This document shows, piece after piece, positions 1 to 6,192 of a stretch of 6,192 nucleotides of DNA. Source of the DNA: Bacillota bacterium. GTDB lineage: Bacteria > Bacillota > Clostridia > Lachnospirales > Lachnospiraceae. The stretch spans positions 5,430 through 11,621 of the forward strand of contig WFLY01000176.1 in NCBI GenBank assembly GCA_009177215.1. Direction: 5' to 3'. The notes beneath the pieces are model-generated. The model did no database searches. It was not told the origin of the DNA and saw nothing but the letters and a program-made list of their open reading frames with translations. Both the position numbers and the translations under genes were made by a program. Numbering within the stretch: position 1 is the first letter of the stretch; each line of letters starts with the position of its first letter.

Positions 1-3000
1 CCAGCAATACGATTTTCTCGTCCTCCACAAAAAACACATCAATAATTCCCTGTATCAGCACATTTTCCTCCAAGGGAAATTCCGGCTTCAGCCTGTTGGC
101 GGCAATGCCCAGCACAAAGGGCTGCTCCCTGTATAAGCCTCCTGCCCTGTCCGCCCGCCACATGCGGTAGGCAAGCTCGGTCTGCAGAAATCGAACCAGC
201 TTCCTTTCGTTTAGTGCCTGCAAATATTCCTCCGGCAAGCGCCTCTGCTTTGTCAGAGTAATCAGATATTCATGAAGTTTTTTTGATAAAGCCGCCGCAT
301 CCAATTCCTTTTCATACTCCTCGTATCTCTCGGGAAAAACAGGGAATTGCGCTCCCAACAGCCCTTCAAAATCCATAAGCTCCATGGCTCGGTGAAACGC
401 ATTACCGCGTACCGTACCGCTGACTGTCTCCTCCCCTCTTTTAAATGCAGGAATATAAGGCACAATCTCTTTTTCCTCAAAAACATGGTATGCGGCTTCG
501 TCCTTTTCAGACATGGCGGCTATTTTTAACTCCGACACCGTTGTCTTTGTATATAGCTCTGCCAGATTACCGTAAGGGTATTCATAAGTAAAACGCGCCC
601 TAAGTCCGGCAAACGCCTTTTCGTCCACGTAATCCTGCGCCCGGAAGAGCGCAAGCTTTCTCCCATACAAATCCACCTGCTCCCTGACCTCTTCACCCAA
701 AATCCCGGAGACCTCCTGCACGGTAACCTCTATCTTACACTGCCCTAAAATCGGCAGCAGAAAATCCATATAACCGGAAGCCTGCATAAAATCAATATAA
801 GTCAGGTGACTGCCGTTTCTCTCACGGCACCGCTCCCATACCTCCTCCGCCTTTTCCATTGCTGCGGTGAGTATCAGCTTTTCTTTTGCACGGGTAAGCG
901 CCACATACAACACCCTAAGCTCCTCCGCCAGATTGTCCTCCCTCATTTTCTTTGAGAGCACAACTCTCCGCAGCGACTTATTGCGCAGGCGCCTCTTTGT
1001 ATCCACATAATCCACTCCAAGCCCTAAATCCATATCCACAATCAGGGATTGATTCGCATCCTGCATATTGAAGCGCTTTGACAAGCCCGCCACAAACGCT
1101 ACCGGGAATTCCAGCCCTTTACTTTTATGTATACTCATAATGCGCACCACATCCGCATTTTCGTCCAAGGTATCCGCCTCGCCGTAGTCCACATCATACT
1201 TTTCCAGCTGCTCCATATAACGTATAAAATGGAACAATCCGAAATAGCTTGTCTTCTCAAAATCCGAAGCCTTGGTAAAGAGCATTTCCACATTTGCCCT
1301 GCGCTTACTGCCCGCCGGAAGCGCCGTCACATAGCTGAGGTAATCAAAGTCATCCACCAGCCTCTGCAACAGGTCTCTGATGGGAAGATAGACGGTGCAT
1401 TCCCGATACTGCTTTATCATACGGATAAAATCGCGGCATTTTACTGCTAATTTGTTGTCATGGTACCCTGTTTCCTCATCTGTTTCCGCTGTTTCAACCC
1501 CTTCGGCTCTGCCGCTGTATTCCTGTCCGGCAACAGCTTCTCCTGCTTCAGTCTTCCCCACAGTGTCGGCACATCTCTGCTCCGTTCTGGTACTGTCGGC
1601 ACATTCGCTAACCTTTCCATAATCACAGACCGCCTCATAAAGAGAACAATCCTTTTGTACACTGCGTATTTTTGCAATTTCCTCTTCCGTAAAACCGCCA
1701 AAAACAGATTTCATCACACCAAACAGAGCTATGTCCTGCCTTGGATTATCAAGCGTTCTCAAAAACTGTAAAAGCTGCTGCACCTCCTCCGCCGCAAAAT
1801 AGCCGGTTTTCGAGGTGATATATACCGGAATTCCCTCCTGCTCCAGAATCTCCTTAAATTCCTCATCCCAGCCGCTGTTGCTCCTGAGTAGAATCACCAT
1901 ATCCCTAAAGCGTACCGGTCTAAGCCCTCCCGTCTCCTTATCCGTCACTTGAAAATCTCTCAAAAGCGCCTTGATTTTCCGGGCAATGGCATAGGCTTCC
2001 GCCTGCTTTACACTCAAATCCGAATCGCTTTGGGGCTTTTCCACCAGTATCAGCTCACTCGTACAGCCCTCGCTTTCGGGATAGACTGCCCCCGCATACA
2101 GCGCGGCATTCTCATCATAAGCGATTCCGCCGATTTCCCTACTCATAATCCGGGAAAAAATATCATTGACCGTGTCCACCACCTGCTGCCTGCTTCGGAA
2201 ATTCTTAGACAGGTCGATGCGTTGGCATACCCCCTCCTCCGCATAGGTATCATACTTTTCCAGAAATAACTCCGGTCTTGCCAGACGGAATTTGTATATG
2301 CTTTGCTTGACATCGCCTACCATAAACCGGTTATAGCTGCCGTCCTCCTCGCCGGAAATAGCCTTTAACAAATACTCCTGTACCAGATTACTGTCCTGAT
2401 ACTCATCAATCAGAATTTCATGAAAATACTGCCTGTATTCCAGCGCCACTGCACTGGGAGTTACCTCTTCCCCCTCCCTGTGAACTAGAATATCCAGCGC
2501 ATAATGCTCCATATCCGAGAAATCTATCAGCTTCTTTTCCTGCTTTTTCTGCTGCATACGCCAGTTAAATTCCAGCACCAAATCAATCAGGGTACACACA
2601 GGCGCCGCACAAGCCTTACTCTGCCTTAAGGCAAGCTCCATGGGCGTGGCAAACATCCCCTCCTCCAGCTCCTTTAAAATATCCTTTACCTGACCCCGAA
2701 GCTCTTTTGCCTGCTCACGCTTTACGGGCGAAACGCTGTCGTCCTTCTTGGAGGGAAGCCTGCCAAAGCTTACCGCGGCAATTTTAGTGCCGTAATTTAT
2801 CCAAATTTCGGCTTCCTCAGCACTGCTCTTCAGAGCGGCGTCAGCTTCCGCAGCCCCCGCATATTCCCCGTTTCCATATGCTGCCAGTCTTTCCAGTTGT
2901 TCTAACTCCGCCTCTATCAGTTCACCGTACATATACGGTCCGTCCGACATTTCGCAGAGTGCCTTCGCCTCCCGCAGCTTGTCCGCACAGCCCTTAAGCA

Positions 3001-3667
3001 TTAACCTGACATATTTTTTAAGATAAGAATAACAATCGCTTGCCACCAGCGTGTCAACACTCTCAGCCTCATAATCCGTCTTTCTCTGCATAAGCCACTC
3101 CCGTGGCCACGGAAAACTTGCCGCATAGCGGGATAGCTTTAAAATATGCTGCTCCAATGCGGTTTCCCTGCCTCCCGGGCAGAAATATTCCACACATTCA
3201 TGAAAGCTCTCCGCCCCCTCGGCATAGGCTTCCTCCAAAAGCTCCTTTAATACCTCCTGCTGCAACAGCTTGATTTCTCCCTCGTCCGCCACTCGAAAGG
3301 CAGGGTCCAGACCTATTTCATTAAAATGGTTGCGTATCATAAAAAGGCTGAAGCTGTCAATCGTAGTGATCAGGGCATTGTGAAGCAGTGTCGCCTGCCT
3401 TTGAAGATGCTCCGACTCCGGATTTTCCGTCAATCTTTTAGCAATTCCGTCCGCAATGCGCTCGCGCATTTCCGCCGCCGCCGCATTGGTAAAGGTCACA
3501 ATGAGAAGCCTGTCAATATCCACAGGCTTTGCCCCGTCACATACCATTTGAATAATCCGCTCCACCAGCACGGCAGTCTTGCCGCTGCCTGCCGCCGCAG
3601 AAACCAGTATATTCCGATTATGAAGTTCTATTACCTTTTGCTGTTCGGCAGTAAACGAAATCGCCAT
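1..3667 (-). CDS. addA: AddA, ATP-dependent helicase/nuclease subunit A (partial, C-terminus cut by window edge)
   Basis: AddA is the motor subunit of the cytoplasmic AddAB complex. It unwinds and degrades DNA from double-strand ends and makes the 3' single strand used by RecA. I translated 1222 codons from the ATG at 3665-3667 without meeting a stop. Seen: Q-motif region (F5-T6, Q9/Q10); Walker A AGSGKT (26-31, K30); motif Ia VTFTNAAA (57-64); Walker B LIDE (419-422) followed by YQD; motif III GDVKQSIYKFR (451-461); LSKNFRS (486-492); FRDMVILLRS (587-596); motif V SIHKSKGLEF (845-854); motif VI VALTRAKE (922-929). The C-terminal RecB-family nuclease shows GNAFH (H1092) and QGIIDVFF (1206-1213, D1210). 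The visible protein stops at IVLL, exactly where the family's DYKTD motif follows; the one base left of the next codon is G, as an Asp codon needs. B. subtilis AddA has K36 and D1172 (from memory), so this protein carries about 57 extra residues between those points. Much of that lies in a low-complexity insert near 683-737. About 60 residues should be missing. The start is chosen by the adjacent AGGTG and by the Q motif beginning at residue 5. Confidence 0.97.
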   Translation of the reverse strand, partial: MAISFTAEQQKVIELHNRNILVSAAAGSGKTAVLVERIIQMVCDGAKPVDIDRLLIVTFTNAAAAEMRERIADGIAKRLTENPESEHLQRQATLLHNALITTIDSFSLFMIRNHFNEIGLDPAFRVADEGEIKLLQQEVLKELLEEAYAEGAESFHECVEYFCPGGRETALEQHILKLSRYAASFPWPREWLMQRKTDYEAESVDTLVASDCYSYLKKYVRLMLKGCADKLREAKALCEMSDGPYMYGELIEAELEQLERLAAYGNGEYAGAAEADAALKSSAEEAEIWINYGTKIAAVSFGRLPSKKDDSVSPVKREQAKELRGQVKDILKELEEGMFATPMELALRQSKACAAPVCTLIDLVLEFNWRMQQKKQEKKLIDFSDMEHYALDILVHREGEEVTPSAVALEYRQYFHEILIDEYQDSNLVQEYLLKAISGEEDGSYNRFMVGDVKQSIYKFRLARPELFLEKYDTYAEEGVCQRIDLSKNFRSRQQVVDTVNDIFSRIMSREIGGIAYDENAALYAGAVYPESEGCTSELILVEKPQSDSDLSVKQAEAYAIARKIKALLRDFQVTDKETGGLRPVRFRDMVILLRSNSGWDEEFKEILEQEGIPVYITSKTGYFAAEEVQQLLQFLRTLDNPRQDIALFGVMKSVFGGFTEEEIAKIRSVQKDCSLYEAVCDYGKVSECADSTRTEQRCADTVGKTEAGEAVAGQEYSGRAEGVETAETDEETGYHDNKLAVKCRDFIRMIKQYRECTVYLPIRDLLQRLVDDFDYLSYVTALPAGSKRRANVEMLFTKASDFEKTSYFGLFHFIRYMEQLEKYDVDYGEADTLDENADVVRIMSIHKSKGLEFPVAFVAGLSKRFNMQDANQSLIVDMDLGLGVDYVDTKRRLRNKSLRRVVLSKKMREDNLAEELRVLYVALTRAKEKLILTAAMEKAEEVWERCRERNGSHLTYIDFMQASGYMDFLLPILGQCKIEVTVQEVSGILGEEVREQVDLYGRKLALFRAQDYVDEKAFAGLRARFTYEYPYGNLAELYTKTTVSELKIAAMSEKDEAAYHVFEEKEIVPYIPAFKRGEETVSGTVRGNAFHRAMELMDFEGLLGAQFPVFPERYEEYEKELDAAALSKKLHEYLITLTKQRRLPEEYLQALNERKLVRFLQTELAYRMWRADRAGGLYREQPFVLGIAANRLKPEFPLEENVLIQGIIDVFFVEDEKIVLL
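1468..1495 (-). repeat. Three copies of a 7-bp word in frame in addA (Glu-Thr repeats)
   Basis: The + strand word CTGTTTC occurs at 1468-1474, 1480-1486 and 1489-1495, with steps of 12 and 9 bases, both multiples of three. On the coding strand each copy contains GAA-ACA (Glu-Thr), giving VET, AET and EET between residues 724 and 733 of AddA. Identical codon use in all three suggests a micro-repeat that grew by slippage rather than convergent amino-acid choice. Confidence 0.5.
1564..1604 (-). repeat. 11-bp direct repeat pair, 30 bp apart, in frame in addA
   Basis: The + strand word TGTCGGCACAT occurs at 1564-1574 and again at 1594-1604. The 30-base period is exactly ten codons, so both copies encode Cys-Ala-Asp (followed by Ser or Thr) in AddA. 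Flanking bases differ. The pair lies inside the low-complexity insertion and fits a past in-frame duplication whose flanks have since diverged, though chance cannot be excluded for a word this short. Confidence 0.6.
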
Positions 3668-3672
3668 AACTT

Positions 3673-6192
3673 TTACACCTGCTCCCGCATTTTCTCAAAT
3701 ATTTCCGCCTTGCCCAGTTCCTTAAGCTTTCGCTTTTCATATCCCGCAATACTGCCGTCAAAGCCGCAGACTTTTTGATAGGCACAATAAGTACACGCCT
3801 GTGAGCTTCCCTTTTCATAGGGATTCAGCCCGATATTTCCGTCCAGTATCTCCCTGCCGATATCCTGCATTTTATGGTTTACATAATCTGAAATTATCTG
3901 CAGCTCCTCCCTGTTCATTACCGAGGAGCGCGCCGAAAAACTGCCGTCCTTTTTGCGCTCTACGGGAATTACATCGGATTTCTCCTGCATATACCTGTCA
4001 AGTCTCTCCACAATATCCGGTTCGCTGTTCACCACACCGTTCATGCGGAGCTTTGAAAGAATCTGCTCATTTATCTCCTCATCATTAAGCTCCACAGGGC
4101 TGTCCACCGTAGGGTCGTCAATATGATAGTAAAGCATTGCCGCCGGAACCACCTGCTTGTCCGGATGTTTTTTTGCCTCCAGCTCCATGGCTGCATTCAT
4201 GTACACCACAAGCTGTAGCTGCAGACCATAATATAACGCCGCTAAATCAAACTGTCTGTTACCCGACTTGTAATCAATTACCTTTACATAAACCCGCTCA
4301 TCGTCCTGTGCCGTATCGATACGGTCAATCCTGCCGATAAGGCGCATTTTTTCCTGTTCGGACAAATCCACATGAATACTGTCCAAATCCTCTGCAAACT
4401 GAAAAGACACTTCGTAGTGAGACGGCGAAAAGGCTCCTTTTTTAAGCTGTTTCTGCAGGGTCAGAACCGTGCGTAGCAATATCCTCTCCATACGGGTAAT
4501 GGCATACTCGTTTCTGGCGCTGCTGTAAAGAATAGTGTCACCGTAGGTTGCGGCATAGGTTTCCAGCGCCTCCCGCACCGCCCTCTCCCCGAATTCCTCA
4601 GGAAAATCAAACCATGTATACCCCTTCTCCCCAAGCTTTCCCGCAAAAATCTCCAGCACGGCATGGTATACGTTTCCCATATCCACCGTCTCAAAGCCAA
4701 ACTCCTCTCTCTCCTTAAGTGTCAGCCCATATTGCAGAAAATGCCTGTAGGCGCACGCCGCGTAAGTCTCCAGACGGGTGACGCTGTTCTCCAAATTCCT
4801 GCCGTAAAGCGCCCTTGCCACCGCTTTGGACAAGGGGGAGTCCTGATAACGGAAAAAAGCCGCCTCGGTCAAACGGTTTCTGGCATCCGAAAGTTCTTTA
4901 CTGCCATAGGCATGATATATGGTAAAAAATTCCTTTTCCTCCTGTATGTCTATAGAGCCAAGGGCATAATCCCTAAGCTTTCCCGCAAGATATCCCACGC
5001 CCTCCCCCGGAGTCTCCATCTGCTCTAAGGCACTGCGGTTCTGGGGATATTGCACCGTAAGCATCGGAAACATTTTTTTCACCGTATCTATCAGGTATGC
5101 CGGACGGATACTTTTTCCCTCACTGTTCATCTTAGAATAAGATAAATACAATCTCTCGGAGGGCTTAGTCATATTCAGATAAAGATAAAAACGCTGGATG
5201 TACATCTGTTGTCTGGGTGTAGGTGCAAGCGTAAGCCCCGATTCCTGCAAAAACTCTCTGTCCATATCGGAAATAATGCCGCCCTTGGAAGCGCTCTTAG
5301 GGATATTGCCGTCATTTACCCCCAGAAAAAACAACACCTTCACTGACTTTAAACGGGTTCGCTCCATATCTCCCACCAACACACGGTCCACATTCTGAGG
5401 AATGATTCCCACTTCAATCTCTCCGAAGCCTGCCTCCAAAATATCGGCAAACTCCTGCATGGAAATCTCCTCCTCTCCCAAAAGCTCGTGTATTTGATTC
5501 AAAAGCTCCATGACCAGCCTGTAAATCTGGGCATACTCCTTCGCCTTGGAAAGCAAGCCCTGCTCCTCAAAACAGCTCTCATAGGCGGCTAACTTCTTCT
5601 GTACATGATTTTGAACCAAAAAATCATACAAGTGGTTTACATAATCCTTCGCCTGTGCCGTCTTTCCCATATGCAGCATTTCCACCTGCTCCATCAACTG
5701 CTCCCGCAGGGCATTCAGCCGTGCAAGAGGCTCCTCGCCCTTCATCTGCTTCGTCTTGTGGGTAAAGAGACGGCTATAGCTGCGATAGCCCCGAAGCCCC
5801 GTCTGAATCACGTAATTTTCCAGCTCGTCAATTTCCTCCGCAGGGATATCCGCCAAGCCGCTGCGCAGATAATGAAACACCGCTTCATAGGAAAAATCCT
5901 TTAAATACAACGCCAAGGCGCTTTTGATATATTCAATCATAGGGTTCAGCACAATGCCCCTCGTCCTGTCAATAAAGCAGGGGATGGAAAGCTTGGCAAA
6001 TTCCGTTTCCACATAGGGCGCATAACTCTCCAAATCTCCCATGATCACTGCAATATCCCGATAGGCAAGCCCTTCGTTACGAATCAGGCTGCGGATATAC
6101 AGCCCGGTCTGATGAACCTCCTCCTTTGGCATGGTAGTCTCAAAAAGCTGAATCTGCTCCTGCTCACCGGAAAAAGGCTTATAAACATAGCG
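3673..6192 (-). CDS. addB: AddB, ATP-dependent helicase/deoxyribonuclease subunit B (partial, N-terminus cut by window edge)
   Basis: AddB is the partner of AddA: a helicase-like scaffold plus a RecB-family nuclease that cuts the other strand. The frame is open from the window edge (first whole codon 6190-6192, counted here as residue 1) to the TAA at 3673-3675, giving 839 residues. The Met at 6130-6132 is internal: coding sequence continues upstream of it and no ribosome site decides a start there. Helicase-like signatures of the family are VLVGDMERTR (271-280), GVNDG (291-295) and LSYSKMNSEGK with RP after it (350-364). The nuclease shows H510, the E594 region, GRIDRID (620-626), DYKSG (640-644, D640 and K642) and QLQLVVYM (658-665). 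Four cysteines, C480, C800, C803 and C809, form the C...C-x2-C-x5-C iron-sulfur signature of AddB. B. subtilis has C801/C1121/C1124/C1130 and D961 (from memory). All five differ from these by the same offset of 321, so about 321 residues, including the N-terminal nucleotide-binding region, lie outside. addA follows after five bases, which implies one operon and matched synthesis of the two subunits. Confidence 0.97.
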   Translation of the reverse strand, partial: RYVYKPFSGEQEQIQLFETTMPKEEVHQTGLYIRSLIRNEGLAYRDIAVIMGDLESYAPYVETEFAKLSIPCFIDRTRGIVLNPMIEYIKSALALYLKDFSYEAVFHYLRSGLADIPAEEIDELENYVIQTGLRGYRSYSRLFTHKTKQMKGEEPLARLNALREQLMEQVEMLHMGKTAQAKDYVNHLYDFLVQNHVQKKLAAYESCFEEQGLLSKAKEYAQIYRLVMELLNQIHELLGEEEISMQEFADILEAGFGEIEVGIIPQNVDRVLVGDMERTRLKSVKVLFFLGVNDGNIPKSASKGGIISDMDREFLQESGLTLAPTPRQQMYIQRFYLYLNMTKPSERLYLSYSKMNSEGKSIRPAYLIDTVKKMFPMLTVQYPQNRSALEQMETPGEGVGYLAGKLRDYALGSIDIQEEKEFFTIYHAYGSKELSDARNRLTEAAFFRYQDSPLSKAVARALYGRNLENSVTRLETYAACAYRHFLQYGLTLKEREEFGFETVDMGNVYHAVLEIFAGKLGEKGYTWFDFPEEFGERAVREALETYAATYGDTILYSSARNEYAITRMERILLRTVLTLQKQLKKGAFSPSHYEVSFQFAEDLDSIHVDLSEQEKMRLIGRIDRIDTAQDDERVYVKVIDYKSGNRQFDLAALYYGLQLQLVVYMNAAMELEAKKHPDKQVVPAAMLYYHIDDPTVDSPVELNDEEINEQILSKLRMNGVVNSEPDIVERLDRYMQEKSDVIPVERKKDGSFSARSSVMNREELQIISDYVNHKMQDIGREILDGNIGLNPYEKGSSQACTYCAYQKVCGFDGSIAGYEKRKLKELGKAEIFEKMREQV
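3676..3680 (-). promoter_or_regulatory. Ribosome binding site of addA, inside the end of addB
   Basis: On the minus strand AGGTG overlaps the last codons of addB and lies 8 bases before the addA ATG. It matches the 3' part of the AGGAGGTG Shine-Dalgarno consensus at a normal distance. A second purine run, GGGAG, lies further upstream at 3682-3686, with about 14 bases to the ATG, which is too far to be the main site. The addB stop (3673-3675) lies between the site and the start codon, with only 5 untranslated bases separating the genes. Ribosomes ending addB therefore finish over the addA initiation region, so translational coupling is likely (inference). Confidence 0.7.

Larger units (their letters stand above)
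1457..1621 (-). other. Low-complexity hydrophilic insertion within AddA (about residues 683-737)
   Basis: This is part of the addA reading frame, not a separate gene. Between the conserved YEAV segment (677-680) and the DFIRMIKQYR helix (746-755), AddA homologues as I remember them have a short linker of about 20-30 residues. Here the stretch is much longer and is made mostly of Gly, Glu, Ala, Thr, Asp and Ser, with few large hydrophobic residues and no proline. It contains two Cys-Ala-Asp tripeptides (C689 and C699) and an ET-rich tail (VET, AET, EET at 724-733). It lies in the second helicase half (between the FRDMVILLRS motif and motif V), where an exposed loop could be tolerated. The boundaries are judged by eye. 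It is probably a disordered surface loop; no function is claimed. Confidence 0.65.

Noticed and set aside
1395..1771. Overlapping open frames on both strands (+ 1395-1622, + 1460-1771, - 1447-1701), suggesting a nested gene
   Set aside because: They lie over the low-complexity part of addA, where the base composition leaves few stops in any frame. The proteins are Ser/Cys/Phe-rich shadows with no recognisable domain, and addA uses the other minus-strand frame.
1..3667. An apparently empty 3.6-kb stretch with only small scattered ORFs
   Set aside because: Manual translation of the minus-strand frame from the ATG at 3667 is open across the whole stretch with all AddA motifs. A listing that demands a stop inside the window misses it because the gene runs off the edge.
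3618..3818. 66-residue minus-strand ORF across the addB-addA junction
   Set aside because: It is out of frame with both genes, overlaps the conserved AddB cysteine motif and the AddA start, and has no recognisable features.
3326..5904. Several plus-strand ORFs of 60-150 residues antisense to addA and addB
   Set aside because: They mirror the codon structure of the conserved genes below them, show no domain, and none stands out with its own ribosome site or upstream space.
6130..6132. ATG at 6132 as the addB start
   Set aside because: The same frame is open upstream to the window edge and encodes plausible AddB sequence (ending QLFETT before this Met). The known N-terminal third of the protein is still missing, so this Met is internal.
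1..6192. Chi-like sites (AGCGG, the B. subtilis Chi) as a regulatory feature
   Set aside because: A 5-base word occurs by chance many times in 6 kb, the Chi sequence of this organism is unknown, and the N-terminal AddB region involved in Chi recognition is mostly outside the window. Nothing can be concluded.
1..6192. A previously undescribed defence or mobile system
   Set aside because: Every base except five intergenic ones is accounted for by addB and addA, a standard housekeeping recombination operon, with no signs of insertion or transfer.

Overview
The window holds parts of two genes, both on the minus strand, and almost no non-coding DNA. They encode the two subunits of the AddAB (RexBA-type) helicase-nuclease, the double-strand-break end-resection enzyme that replaces RecBCD in Firmicutes and several other phyla. 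Reading in the direction of transcription (right to left), the window opens inside addB, whose start lies beyond position 6192. addB stops at 3673. Five bases later addA starts at 3667, and it runs off the left edge at position 1, just short of its nuclease motif.

Both reading frames were translated by hand codon by codon. addA is open for all 1222 visible codons, with no stop or frameshift. addB is open for 839 codons plus its stop. Neither gene is broken; both are simply cut by the window edges. Compared with the B. subtilis subunits (recalled from memory, not aligned here), about 320 N-terminal residues of AddB and about 60 C-terminal residues of AddA should lie outside.

The organism is most likely a member of the Clostridia, probably a Lachnospiraceae-type gut anaerobe. 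This is inferred from the addB-addA order, the family-specific motifs, the intermediate base composition and the overall protein style; no taxonomic marker is present.

The two proteins should form a heterodimer. AddA supplies the active SF1A 3'-5' helicase motor and one RecB-family nuclease. AddB supplies an inactive helicase-like scaffold, which scans for Chi in B. subtilis, a second RecB-family nuclease and a 4Fe-4S cluster that pins the nuclease domain. All the AddB catalytic and cluster residues that should lie in the window are present, and the AddA helicase motifs are complete.

I see no new biological system here. The least ordinary feature is a hydrophilic, low-complexity insertion of about 50 residues in AddA (about 1457-1621), with short in-frame DNA repeats that suggest growth by slippage. 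A second, smaller alanine/glutamate-rich insertion may lie at about 2810-2881. No RNA gene, mobile element, CRISPR array, promoter or terminator was found. The operon promoter should lie to the right of the window and any terminator to the left.
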